This document shows, one piece after another, positions 55,467-64,000 of a DNA stretch of 64,000 nt (position 1 is the first letter of the stretch; the number at the start of each line of letters is the position of its first letter). Source of the DNA: Nostoc commune NIES-4072 (GTDB lineage: Bacteria; Cyanobacteriota; Cyanobacteriia; Cyanobacteriales; Nostocaceae); assembly GCF_003113895.1 (NCBI RefSeq), contig NZ_BDUD01000001.1, positions 2,205,093 to 2,269,092 on the forward strand, given 5' to 3'. The notes under the pieces are model-generated. The model was not told the DNA's origin, did not search any database, and saw only the letters and a list, made by a program, of their open reading frames with translations. The translations under genes were made by a program, and so were the position numbers.

Positions 55467-57182
55467 ATGACCTACCACATAATCGGTAAATTACTACAAG
55501 GGCGTTACAAAATTATCCAAAACCTGGGTGCAGGGGTATTTGGACAAACATACATAGCTGTAGACGTAGATTATCCAGAGAATCCCAAATGCGTTGTTAA
55601 GCAGATTAAAGTTAGTAGTTCCGAATCCGGCTACTTGGACTTGGAGATGCTGAGGTTACTGTTTCTGACTGAAACCCAAACCCTGAAGCTTTTGGGAAGC
55701 CATCACCAAATTCCTGAATTTATCGCCTGCTTTGAAGAAAACGAGCGATTTTATTTAGTCCAAGAGCAGATTGAAGGACATGCGCTGACTGCGGAATTAC
55801 CCATCGATCAACAATGGGGGTGTCTGTGGAGTGAAAGGGAAGTTGTAGAATTCCTGATAGATGTCTTAGGTATTCTGGAATTTGTTCATTCTCAGGGCGT
55901 TATCCATTGCGATATCAAACCAGAAAACTTGATCAGACGTAATAGCGATGGTAAATTAGTTCTGATTGACTTTGGCTCAATCCAGTCTATCGATTTTGGC
56001 ATAGGTGCGGAATTGCCCATTCATAGAATTCCTGTCACTTCATTGGGATATATACCGCCAGAGCAATTTATTGGTCAAACACAGCCCAACAGTGATATTT
56101 ATGCTTTGGGTATGATTGCCATCCAGGCTTTAACTGGGTTAGAACCACTAAAATTAAAAGCTGATCCTTATACTAATGAAATTGTTTGGCGTTCTGAAAA
56201 CACGCCAGTTAACGATTATCTAGCTGCTGTTCTCAGCCAAATGATCCGCTACAATTACCAAGACCGATTTCAGTCTGCGAGTGAGGTGCTGCGAGTACTC
56301 AAACAAATAATATGGGAACAGCCAGCAGAAATATTAGAAGCGGCGGTTGAAAATCATAATCCTACATCTGGAAATTCATCTCCGTTATTAACAGGAATGA
56401 AAGTAGGACTGGCGGCTAATTCTTTAGTGATGGGATTTGGTGTATATTCTTTAATTAATGCTGCGCCTGCATACTCAGAAACAGAAACTTTATCTAAAGC
56501 CACACAAGAATATCAAGCAGGAGATTTAGAAGAAGCGATTGCACTTGCTAAATCAATTCCCTCCCACAGCAATGTTTATCCAGAAGCGCAAGCCACAATT
56601 GAAGAATGGCAAGAGCAATGGCAAGTAGCTGCACAGCAATACCAAATAGCTCAAACAGCTTTCTATGATAGCAGATGGTCAGATGTTATTCATGCTGTTG
56701 CTAATATTCCAAATATTTCATATTGGAAATCTAAAACAGATAAATTAGTTCAGCAAGCATACGTCAACATTGAAGCACAGACGCAAGATTTATTAGCAAA
56801 AGCTTACGATAGTGCCGATACAAAAGATTTTTCTGCTGCTTTACAATATCTGCGGCAAATTCCTAAAGAAAGTCGTGCGGGTGCTTTAGTTCAAGACAAA
56901 TTAGCTGAATACAATCGAAAGCGCCAGATTAGAGCAGCTTACTTTTTACAGAAAGCCTATAAACAAGCACTTGTTGGAGATTTTAATCGAGCTATAAAAT
57001 TTCTCCGAAATATTCCCAACGATACTCTAGTTTATGCTCAAGCTCAAGTCAAGTTGAATGAGTATACTCAAAAACAACGCCTGCTGACTGATTATCAAAA
57101 TGTCGCTTCTGTAAAAAGAAAAAATTCATTTTTTTCTAAAAACGCAGCCACTAATATTCAATATGTTCAAGGAGGAAATTAG
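55467..57182 (+). CDS. Serine/threonine protein kinase with C-terminal helical repeats
   Basis: 571 residues. The Hanks-type kinase domain (1-275) has a glycine-rich loop (LGAGVFGQTY), the ATP lysine in CVVKQIKV, the catalytic loop HCDIKPENL (HCD in place of HRD) and DFGS for DFG. A hydrophobic segment follows near 305-325 (SLVMGFGVYSLINAAPA), then an alpha-helical TPR-like tail (LAKSIPSHSNVYPEAQ). HCD/DFGS variants are seen in cyanobacterial Pkn2-like kinases and are compatible with activity. It is a relative of the kinase at 61700. Target unknown. Confidence 0.92.
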   Translation: MTYHIIGKLLQGRYKIIQNLGAGVFGQTYIAVDVDYPENPKCVVKQIKVSSSESGYLDLEMLRLLFLTETQTLKLLGSHHQIPEFIACFEENERFYLVQEQIEGHALTAELPIDQQWGCLWSEREVVEFLIDVLGILEFVHSQGVIHCDIKPENLIRRNSDGKLVLIDFGSIQSIDFGIGAELPIHRIPVTSLGYIPPEQFIGQTQPNSDIYALGMIAIQALTGLEPLKLKADPYTNEIVWRSENTPVNDYLAAVLSQMIRYNYQDRFQSASEVLRVLKQIIWEQPAEILEAAVENHNPTSGNSSPLLTGMKVGLAANSLVMGFGVYSLINAAPAYSETETLSKATQEYQAGDLEEAIALAKSIPSHSNVYPEAQATIEEWQEQWQVAAQQYQIAQTAFYDSRWSDVIHAVANIPNISYWKSKTDKLVQQAYVNIEAQTQDLLAKAYDSADTKDFSAALQYLRQIPKESRAGALVQDKLAEYNRKRQIRAAYFLQKAYKQALVGDFNRAIKFLRNIPNDTLVYAQAQVKLNEYTQKQRLLTDYQNVASVKRKNSFFSKNAATNIQYVQGGN

Positions 57183-57543
57183 TTGCAAGAGGTTAATATT
57201 CGCTAGTTACAGCATTTTTTTGATTCATACATTAGCTACATATAATACAATACACTTGAGTTAAGGATTTTTGGTATGTAGAGACGTTGCTTTTCTTCGT
57301 CTCTACAAAAGATTTTGGGCTGAACTGAACTGTATTGACATCAATACTTGTCGGGTTTTGGGGAAGGGGAAAGAAAAAACCTTTAACCCAAACCCAGTAA
57401 CCTTTTCCCCAAATCCAATTCCGAGTTAAAAATGCTTTACCCGAACAGTATTGGTATTGACATATAACAATTTGAAAATGCGAGTAGGGGCACAATATAT
57501 TGCACCCCTACGTGTTGATTTTATTGGGTTTGTAAATTCTCAT
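57183..57543. other. Intergenic region between convergent kinase genes
   Basis: 361 bases with a hairpin of the GTAGAGACG family at 57278-57306. A short GTAGGGGCACAATAT and ATTGCACCCCTAC inverted pair (57483-57512) gives a second hairpin. No gene is supported. Confidence 0.55.
57278..57306. terminator. Hairpin between convergent genes (GTAGAGACG family)
   Basis: GTAGAGACG (57278-57286) pairs with CGTCTCTAC (57298-57306), with an 11-base loop. It lies between the Ser/Thr kinase stop and the response-regulator kinase stop, in a terminator position. Confidence 0.5.
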
Positions 57544-58839
57544 TTATCGAATGGGTAGTTCAATGATAAACTCTATGCCTTCACCTGATTTGGAATCGTA
57601 TTTGAGCTTGCCGTGATGATTATTTACGACAATTTGATAAGCAATAGATAGACCAAGCCCTGTTCCTTTACCAACAGGTTTTGTTGTGTAAAAAGCATCA
57701 TATATTTTTGTTGCATCTGCTTTACTGATACCTGAACCATTGTCGGCAACTCTTAAAATAACTTGCTCTCCAATTGCCTCAGTTTTAATTTTAATAACTC
57801 CAGGATTTTGATAAACTGTCTCAATATCTTTATTTTTATACTTTTCTTCAATTGCATCGATCGCATTACAAATTAAATTCATAAAAACCTGATTAATTTC
57901 CCCAGGAAAACACTCAACAAGTGGCAAGCTTCCATATTCTTTGACTAATTTGATACTTGGTTGATGAGCATTATATTTAAAGCGGTGCCCCAGAATGAGT
58001 AATGTACTATCTAACCCTTCATGCAAGTTGGTTAGTTTTTTACCCTTTTCTCTGTGTCGTGAAAAGTTGTTTAAATATGACACAATTTCTGTAACGCGAT
58101 CTGTACCAAGTTGCATGGATTGAATAATTTTAGATAAATCATCTAACAAAAAATTTAGATCGCTTTTTTTAATCGCGGTTTTAATTTCTTCTGGGGGATC
58201 GGGCAGATATTTTTGATAGAGATACAGTAAACTAACTACCTCCTGTACATACTGTTCAACAAAATTTAAGTTGCCAGCTATAAAATTGATGGGATTATTA
58301 ACTTCATGAGCAATTCCTGCTGTGATTTGTCCTAAAGCTGCTACCTTTTCTGCTTGAATCAGTTGAGTTTGAGTCTGTTCTAATTCGGTGTTTTTAGCGC
58401 TTAAGGTTTTGGTCAAATTTCTCAGCTTTAGATGATTTTCAATCCGTACTAAGACTTCTTCATGCTGAAAAGGTTTGGTAATGTAGTCTACGGCTCCCAA
58501 TTGCAAACCTTTGATTTTATCAGCAGTTTCTGAGAGGGCTGTCATAAAAATGACCGGAATATCTTGGACACGAGGATTGCTTTTTAGCTGTTTACAGGTT
58601 TCAAAACCATCTATACCAGGCATCATTACATCCAGCAAGATTAAATCAGGTAAATCATCATTTTCTAATCGCTGAATGGCTCTCTCACCGCTCCGTGCTG
58701 CCCAAACTTCAAAACTCGACTGATCCAGAAAGCTGGATAAAACTTGTAAATTAGCAGGGTTATCGTCAACGACTAAAATAATTCCCTTAGAAAAAGCGCA
58801 ATTTATAGAATTTTTTTGGCCTTCAATAGTAGTTTTCAT
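57544..58839 (-). CDS. Response regulator-histidine kinase hybrid (REC-HisKA-HATPase)
   Basis: 431 residues. The receiver domain (15-135) has phospho-acceptor D in LILLDVMMPGIDGFE and the lysine in YITKPF. A short coiled segment (KNTELEQTQTQLIQAEKVAA) follows, then the dimerisation histidine in GIAHEVNNPINFI and an ATPase domain with NLICNAID, VADNGSGIS and KGTGLGLSI. No membrane segment. It overlaps the upstream hybrid kinase by 4 bases (ATGA), so the two are made together and probably form one phosphorelay. Confidence 0.95.
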   Translation of the reverse strand: MKTTIEGQKNSINCAFSKGIILVVDDNPANLQVLSSFLDQSSFEVWAARSGERAIQRLENDDLPDLILLDVMMPGIDGFETCKQLKSNPRVQDIPVIFMTALSETADKIKGLQLGAVDYITKPFQHEEVLVRIENHLKLRNLTKTLSAKNTELEQTQTQLIQAEKVAALGQITAGIAHEVNNPINFIAGNLNFVEQYVQEVVSLLYLYQKYLPDPPEEIKTAIKKSDLNFLLDDLSKIIQSMQLGTDRVTEIVSYLNNFSRHREKGKKLTNLHEGLDSTLLILGHRFKYNAHQPSIKLVKEYGSLPLVECFPGEINQVFMNLICNAIDAIEEKYKNKDIETVYQNPGVIKIKTEAIGEQVILRVADNGSGISKADATKIYDAFYTTKPVGKGTGLGLSIAYQIVVNNHHGKLKYDSKSGEGIEFIIELPIR

Positions 58840-61283
58840 GCTGGTTCTATTGCATATTGAGTCAAGAAATTGAGGATTAAATCTTCATCAAATTGCCTTG
58901 CTAGCTGCTTTATTTCGCTAGCAAATGGCGCGAAGGTTATATCTGTTTCCTCCAGTTGATCGGCCCACTTGAGAATAGCATTGAAGTTACCTTTACTAGC
59001 TAAGGTGACTAGTTCCTGCAACACTTGGGGGGAAGGAGGGGTTAATTGAGCAGATTGGCTATTTGCTATTGCTTCTTTGGCTTTTTCTCCATCAGGCTGA
59101 GATTGCTTGTAAATCCATACCAAATTTAAATATTGTTGTAGTTGATGCAATAATTCATCTACATGTATAGGTTTGGTTAAGAAGGCGTTACCTCCAGCTT
59201 GCAGACTGCGATGTTTGTCGGCTTCAAAGACACTGGCGGAAGAAACAATAATCAATACATCCTTAATTTCTGGAGTGTGACGCAGGTGTTCAATTAATTC
59301 AAACCCATCCATTTCTGGCATCAGCAAATCTGTGATGATTAAGTCTGGCTTGAGGGCGATCGCTATTTCTAAACCTTCTTTACCATTGCTGGCTTCAACT
59401 ACATTAAAACCCAGTGGTTGCAGTAAGTTTGTAATCACTGTGCGATTCTCCCAGCGATCGTCAATCATCAGGATGGTGTAAGAGTTACCCTCAAAGCCAA
59501 TGATTTGTTTCTCTGATGATCCGTAGGCGTAGCCCGTCGTAGACATCGCAGATTGTACCCAGTCTGTTGCTTCGGAAATCTCCAATTCAAACCAGAAGCT
59601 ACTCCCCTGACCGATCTGACTCTCAACATGGATATCGCTACCCATCATCTGTACTAACTGTCGAGTAATAGCTAAACCCAGCCCTGTACCTTCAGCTTGG
59701 CGCTTTTTATCACCTACTTGTTCAAATGGCAAGAAAATTTTGCTCAATTCTGCGGGAGTTATACCAATTCCCGTATCTTCTACGGTGCATCGAAGGCGAT
59801 GTTTCTGGCGATCGCTGGAAGGTTGATCGATTACTTCAATATTGAAAGTAACCTGACCTTCATCTGTAAATTTTATGGCATTTCCCAACAGATTTAATAG
59901 CACCTGACGTAATCTTTTGACATCAACATGAACCCCTGTAGGCAAGTTGATCGCGGGTTTATAAACAAACAAAATGCCTTTTTGTTTTGCCCGAATCTGG
60001 CATATTTCCACAATTCCTTGGAGAAAAGATGGGAAATGCACATCAACTGGATGCAGTTCTAGCTTTTTTGCTTCAATTTTGGAGAGATCCAAAATATCAT
60101 TAATTAAAGTTAGCAAATGAGAGCCGCATTGTTCAATAATATTGACATGATATTGTTCTTGATTCGGTAAAGCTGGGGAACGCAGTAAAATTTGGGCACA
60201 ACCGAGAATGCCATTCAAAGGCGTTCGCAGTTCATGGCTCATGTTGGCTAAAAATTCACTTTTAGCATGGTTGGCTGTATCAGCCGCAGCTTTAGATTTT
60301 TTCAGTTCAGCTTGTTCAAATGCTTGCACTTGCCACAAGACGGTGATCATGGTGACTGTCAATCCACCAACAATTAAGGCGATTAAATCGAGGAATTGCA
60401 ATCGAGATTCGATATTTTCGCGGGGAATCACCAAAGCTACAGACCAATTAGCGGCTTGCAACGGCAGATAAGCTACATACTTTTTAGTGCCGTCAATTTC
60501 CATTAACTCAATTCCCTGTTGTTTGTTTACCATCTGCTGCGCGATCGCATTTAAATTGCGATCGCCAATTTTCAGCAGGCTGGGTGCAGGCTTTTCTACG
60601 GTTGACATTAACGCCGAATTAGGATGTACGATCGCTTGTCCTTGAGAATTGAGAGCAAAAGCATAACTATTTGCACCGTAGTACAGGGAGTTGACAACAT
60701 CTGCAATATGATCGACTTTCACATTGCCGTGGAAAGTCCCTATCGGTGAACTACTGATAGCAGAATTTGACCAAATCGGGGTAGATATTGCAATTAAAGA
60801 AATTCCTGTAGAACGGCTAATGAAGGGATCGGAAATGTTGCTCTTTCCCGCAATTGCTTTTTGAAAGTAGTCTCGATCCCGAATATTTTTATTTGCTCGA
60901 CCAACTTTTGTATTGGAATATGAACCATCTGGGGTAGCTATTTGGAAAAAGAAAAATTCATGAATACGCTTGACTTCTGCCTTTAAATAAGGTTCTGCCA
61001 CAGACCAGTTTAAGGAACGTACAGTTGAAGTATTAGCTAGGGTTTGTACCTCCACTTGGCGAACGTGTAACCACTCCTCAATTTCAGCACCCCCTCTTTG
61101 TACCTCTAAAAAAGCGCTATGTCTCAAATCTTTGAGCATCATATTTCTAGCGGCTTGATAGCTAAAATAAGCAGAAATACTGACTATAAGGGTAGTGCCG
61201 CCAAGAATAAATCGAATTAGTAAATTTCGTGAGGGATGACTTTCTCTGTTAGATGCTGATAGGCTGGAGTTTGCTCGGATCAA
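58836..61283 (-). CDS. Membrane hybrid histidine kinase (Cache-HisKA-HATPase-REC)
   Basis: 815 residues. A TM helix near 25-45 is followed by a periplasmic double-Cache sensor (to about 290), a second TM, HisKA ([18 protein letters not shown]), an ATPase domain ([21 protein letters not shown]), and a receiver ([14 protein letters not shown], with FLTKP). A short helical C-terminus follows. The start is an unusual TTG at 61283, supported by the strong ribosome site AAGGAG seven bases before it; the next ATG would remove the first membrane helix. About ten residues ([10 protein letters not shown]) between the ATPase and receiver derive from a 29-bp repeat. The ligand is unknown. Confidence 0.93.
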   Translation of the reverse strand: MIRANSSLSASNRESHPSRNLLIRFILGGTTLIVSISAYFSYQAARNMMLKDLRHSAFLEVQRGGAEIEEWLHVRQVEVQTLANTSTVRSLNWSVAEPYLKAEVKRIHEFFFFQIATPDGSYSNTKVGRANKNIRDRDYFQKAIAGKSNISDPFISRSTGISLIAISTPIWSNSAISSSPIGTFHGNVKVDHIADVVNSLYYGANSYAFALNSQGQAIVHPNSALMSTVEKPAPSLLKIGDRNLNAIAQQMVNKQQGIELMEIDGTKKYVAYLPLQAANWSVALVIPRENIESRLQFLDLIALIVGGLTVTMITVLWQVQAFEQAELKKSKAAADTANHAKSEFLANMSHELRTPLNGILGCAQILLRSPALPNQEQYHVNIIEQCGSHLLTLINDILDLSKIEAKKLELHPVDVHFPSFLQGIVEICQIRAKQKGILFVYKPAINLPTGVHVDVKRLRQVLLNLLGNAIKFTDEGQVTFNIEVIDQPSSDRQKHRLRCTVEDTGIGITPAELSKIFLPFEQVGDKKRQAEGTGLGLAITRQLVQMMGSDIHVESQIGQGSSFWFELEISEATDWVQSAMSTTGYAYGSSEKQIIGFEGNSYTILMIDDRWENRTVITNLLQPLGFNVVEASNGKEGLEIAIALKPDLIITDLLMPEMDGFELIEHLRHTPEIKDVLIIVSSASVFEADKHRSLQAGGNAFLTKPIHVDELLHQLQQYLNLVWIYKQSQPDGEKAKEAIANSQSAQLTPPSPQVLQELVTLASKGNFNAILKWADQLEETDITFAPFASEIKQLARQFDEDLILNFLTQYAIEPA
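59521..59549. repeat. 29-bp interspersed repeat inside the hybrid kinase gene (copy 3 of 3)
   Basis: CCGTAGGCGTAGCCCGTC then GTAGACATCGC matches the intergenic copy at 41964-41992 at 27 of 29 positions. On the coding (minus) strand it reads AMSTTGYAY, a different frame and orientation from the NRPS copy. It lies in the linker before the receiver domain. Confidence 0.8.
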
Positions 61284-61699
61284 GGGTTAGCTCCTTAATG
61301 GCATAGTTCGGCAAGGAGAAATTCTAGGTTATCTTTAGATTGCCCAAGAAACTACCGATGCTCACAGCTTTTGATAAAATAATTAATAAATTTATAGTAA
61401 TGGCGTGTATTATAAGTTTTTATTTGATATTCTTTAAAATCAACTAATATTCCAATTATTGGCTATAAGAAGTGTTGTTAACAATTCTGAATTCCGAATT
61501 GTTAATGTACTATAGGAATCCTAAATGAGTTGCGAAAATTGAGAGACTCAGATCCCCGACTTCTTTGAGCAGTCGGGGATCTTATTGTTCACGATTAGGA
61601 CTGCTATAATACCGCAAGGCGGAAGTCAAAAGTCAAAAAGCTCTAATTTTGGGCTTTTTGGCTGTAATGAAATCGTAGCTTTATTTACGCCGTGCTGTA
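61284..61699. other. Intergenic region with a palindrome and a MITE-like element
   Basis: The gap upstream of the hybrid kinase and downstream of the TPR kinase contains AT-rich DNA (probable kinase promoter, 61320-61450), the palindrome at 61550-61582 and the element at 61610-61703. No gene was seen. Confidence 0.6.
61550..61582. repeat. Interspersed palindrome (GATCCCCGACTTCTT family), copy 2
   Basis: AGATCCCCGACT (61550-61561) and AGTCGGGGATCT (61571-61582) are exact inverted arms around a 9-base loop. It is the partner of the copy at 30842-30874. Confidence 0.75.
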
Positions 61700-61703
61700 C
61701 TAG
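61610..61703. mobile_element. MITE-like element (CTAGTACCGCAAGGCGGAA family), copy 2
   Basis: The left end TACCGCAAGGCGGAAGT and right end GCCGTGCTGTACTAG match copy 1 at 31561-31681. It is shorter (about 94 bp). Its last bases contain the TAG stop codon of the TPR kinase gene (61700-61702, minus strand), so insertion set or replaced that protein's C-terminus. Confidence 0.7.
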
Positions 61704-63835
61704 GGTGTCGTTTGCGGTGAATTAGTAGCATTAGGAAATGGGAGAACTGGCACAATTACAGGTTTAGGCTTTGATATTTCGCCTTGTAATTGAATTTGGG
61801 CTTGATTGCGCCCCTCTATTGCTTGTTGGTAATTAGGCTTGTATTTTATTGCTTGATCGTAAGACGCGATCGCATCTTTAAACTGCTTCAAATTTAAGAG
61901 CGCATTGCCTCTGCTATACCAGCTTTCAGAATGGTCTGGTTTATAACGAACTGCCTTATTATAAGACGCGATCGCATCTTCGTATTTTTGCAAAATGTAT
62001 TGCGAATTCCCCAAATTATACCAGACTTGATAATCTTTTTGCTTAAGTGTTGCTGCTTTTTTATAAGCTTTTATTGCTTCTTCATAGCGTTGGGCTTGAT
62101 GCAGCGACCAACCCAGATTATACCATGCTTGATAATTACTGGGATTATATTTGATTACTTGATTAAAAGATTCAATTGCTTCTGGATAACGTTGTAAATT
62201 GAGTAGTACATTACCTCTTGATAACCAGGCTTGATAATAATTTGGCTGGTATTGCACAGCTTTATCATAAGCTGTAAATGCGTCTCTATAGCGTTGCAAT
62301 TTAACTAAGGCATTTCCCCAATTATACCAGGCTTGCTCGTAGTCTGGTTTTAAATCTACAACTTTTTGGTATGCTGCGATCGCTTCTTCGTATCGGTTAG
62401 AATTTTGTAAAGCTAATCCTTTTTTATACCAAGCCTCGTAATTATATGGTTGAAATTCAATCGCTTTTTCATAAGATTGAATTGCTTGGTCATATTGATT
62501 TAAATTACTAAAAGCTTCACCCTTAGCATTCCAGATTTCCGAGCTTTTATTATTGAATTGTAAGGCTTTGTCAAAAGAGGCGATCGCTTCTTGATATCGC
62601 TGTAGATTTCCCAATACAAAACCTCGTCCACTCCAAGCTTCAAAATAATCTGGCTGAATTTGAATTGCTCTATCATACGCCGCTAGCGCATCTTTGTACT
62701 TTTTTAGTTTATAGAGCGTTTTACCTTGACCATTCCATCCTTGAGCATAATCTGGTCTAATATTAACGGCTTTTTCATATACTTCTAATGCGTCTTGATA
62801 ACGTTGCAAATCAAAAAGAGTATTTCCTTGTTTGGATAATTCTATAGCGTTATTTGAATTAATGTAATTAAAAACTAATATTGATGCTATTGTGCTAACT
62901 CCAATTAACAATATTGCTAGTAAAATTTTACCAAAAATACCTTTTTTCGGTTGAGATTTGTTGATATTTATTGGTGGAGAAATAGGAGTTAATGCAATTG
63001 TCTGTGCAGGTGGTTGTGTTAACTCTTTCAGCGCTTGTAATGCTACCGTTGCCGAAGCATAGCGTTGGCGAAAATCGTAGCACACCATCTTATCTAAGAA
63101 TTGAGCGAATTCTGGCGTTACTGTGGCTTGATTGTGCCAGATAATTTCATTAGTATCGCGATCTTTTACTATTTCTTCTGGTGATAATCCCGTGAGAGCT
63201 TGAATAGCTATTATTCCCGTAGCGTAAATATCACTGCTTAATTTTGGTGTACCATGAGCTTGTTCTCCAGGGATATATCCAGGCGTACCTATAGCAACAG
63301 TACCTTTAATTGAGCCTTCGGGAAGAATCACCTGGGTAGTAATTTGTTTAACTGCACCAAAATCAATTAAGATTAATTTGCCATCTGGGTGGCGTCTGAG
63401 GATATTTCGCGGATTGACATCACGGTGAATTACATTCTGTTGATGGACAAATTCTAGGATTGTCAAAAGTTCTTGTAAAAATGAAATTACTTGCTCTTGA
63501 CTCCAGGTTTTACCTGGAATTAATTCTAGACTCAAGTCATGCCCTTCAATCAATTCCTGTACGAGATAAAATTCAGCGTTCTCCTCAAAGTAAGCTAAAA
63601 GTTGGGGAATGCGATCGTGAGTTCCTAATTTATACAGAACTTGTGCTTCCGTATCAAATAAACGCCTAGCTGTCTCCAAGGTTACGGGATCACTTGCTTG
63701 GGGTTTAAGTTTCTTAACAACACATGGAGGTGAACCGGGTAATTGTGTATCACTTGCCACAAAAGTTTCACCAAAACCCCCACCTCCCAAGTTACTAATA
63801 ATCTGGTATCTTCCTACAAGTGTGTTTCCCAGCAT
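61700..63835 (-). CDS. Serine/threonine protein kinase with ten TPR repeats
   Basis: 711 residues. The kinase domain (1-275) has loop LGGGGFGETFVA, the ATP lysine in CVVKKLK, the catalytic HRDVNPRNIL near 141, DFGAVKQ, and GTPGYIPGEQ. One TM helix (about 298-320, ILLAILLIGVSTIASILVF) is followed by ten consecutive 34-residue TPRs (330-690), for example AWYNLGWSLHQAQRYEEAI. The C-terminus ends in a short Pro-rich tail. The stop codon lies in a MITE end. The kinase faces the cytosol and TPRs the other side if the TM is real. Its target is unknown. Confidence 0.95.
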   Translation of the reverse strand: MLGNTLVGRYQIISNLGGGGFGETFVASDTQLPGSPPCVVKKLKPQASDPVTLETARRLFDTEAQVLYKLGTHDRIPQLLAYFEENAEFYLVQELIEGHDLSLELIPGKTWSQEQVISFLQELLTILEFVHQQNVIHRDVNPRNILRRHPDGKLILIDFGAVKQITTQVILPEGSIKGTVAIGTPGYIPGEQAHGTPKLSSDIYATGIIAIQALTGLSPEEIVKDRDTNEIIWHNQATVTPEFAQFLDKMVCYDFRQRYASATVALQALKELTQPPAQTIALTPISPPININKSQPKKGIFGKILLAILLIGVSTIASILVFNYINSNNAIELSKQGNTLFDLQRYQDALEVYEKAVNIRPDYAQGWNGQGKTLYKLKKYKDALAAYDRAIQIQPDYFEAWSGRGFVLGNLQRYQEAIASFDKALQFNNKSSEIWNAKGEAFSNLNQYDQAIQSYEKAIEFQPYNYEAWYKKGLALQNSNRYEEAIAAYQKVVDLKPDYEQAWYNWGNALVKLQRYRDAFTAYDKAVQYQPNYYQAWLSRGNVLLNLQRYPEAIESFNQVIKYNPSNYQAWYNLGWSLHQAQRYEEAIKAYKKAATLKQKDYQVWYNLGNSQYILQKYEDAIASYNKAVRYKPDHSESWYSRGNALLNLKQFKDAIASYDQAIKYKPNYQQAIEGRNQAQIQLQGEISKPKPVIVPVLPFPNATNSPQTTP

Positions 63836-63890
63836 CTCGTTTGCCTAGTTAAGTGCGATGCGATCTGATTTCAATCTTGCCACACGTTAA

Positions 63891-63964
63891 GGAGTGGGGG
63901 GACGAGGGGGATGAGGGGGATGAGGGGGATGAGGGAGATGAGGGGGATGAGGGAGAAGGGGAAG
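63891..63964. repeat. Purine-only 9-bp minisatellite (GATGAGGGG type)
   Basis: After GGAGTGGGGG come seven or so imperfect copies of ATGAGGGGG. The strand is almost purely purine with G-runs every nine bases. It lies upstream of the TPR kinase gene start. Confidence 0.85.
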
Positions 63965-63980
63965 AAGAACTATTGATTAT

Positions 63981-64000
63981 TGCCCAATGCCCAATGCCCA
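63981..64000. repeat. Heptamer short tandem repeat (TGCCCAA), cut by the window edge
   Basis: TGCCCAATGCCCAATGCCCA gives nearly three perfect copies and continues past the window. Confidence 0.8.

Overview
The window looks like part of a filamentous, Nostocales-type cyanobacterial chromosome. The palindrome GCGATCGC (HIP1) recurs throughout both genes and gaps. There are heptamer short tandem repeats, small MITE-like elements and repeated hairpins. The gene repertoire also fits: a FAAL-loaded NRPS/PKS, an AMIN-domain TonB receptor, a PEP-CTERM protein and Ser/Thr kinases with TPR repeats. No tRNA, rRNA, CRISPR array or transposase gene was seen.

Positions 1-30070 (minus strand) hold one long biosynthetic operon, read from right to left. 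It contains FAAL-ACP-C-A-PCP-E (30070), C-A(Ala)-PCP-C-A(Gly)-PCP-C (23382), a stand-alone SyrP/TauD-like hydroxylase (15565), a condensation-like domain without HHxxxDG followed by A(Asp/Asn)-PCP (14438), KS-AT(malonyl)-KR-ACP (11178), C-A(Thr)-PCP (6439), a PLP-dependent aspartate 1-decarboxylase-like enzyme (2927), and the start of a further PKS that leaves the window at base 1. Read collinearly, the product is an N-acylated lipopeptide: D-residue, Ala, Gly, beta-hydroxy-Asp, a reduced C2 unit, Thr, and a further ketide. The stand-alone hydroxylase, the inactive 'interface'-type C domain and the uptake genes alongside mark a beta-hydroxyaspartate siderophore, of the general class known in cyanobacteria as cyanochelins. 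The chain-release step lies outside the window.

Positions 31245-41257 hold the supporting genes. On the plus strand are an MbtH-like protein, two FecCD-type permeases, a FecE-type ATPase and an ABC exporter. On the minus strand, behind a good Fur-box candidate at 41317-41331, are an AMIN/TonB-dependent receptor, a truncated copy of a siderophore-binding lipoprotein, the intact lipoprotein and a DUF1636 ferredoxin-like protein. Together these make, export, recapture and import an iron chelator; the TonB/ExbBD energy complex is not in the window.

Positions 42383-64000 are unrelated to the siderophore. They hold an SNF2/RapA-type helicase (possibly DpdE-like), a scar of a deleted haemagglutinin/CHAT locus, ilvD with a divergent LysR regulator, ArfB, a small membrane peptide, a GNAT acetyltransferase, a PPOX-family protein, a DUF937 protein, a membrane GTPase (DUF697), a PEP-CTERM protein, two Ser/Thr kinases with helical/TPR tails and a tandem pair of hybrid histidine kinases. 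Repeats are dense here: hairpins sit at gene ends, MITE-like elements lie in gaps (one supplies a stop codon), and a 29-bp repeat occurs in frame inside two large genes.
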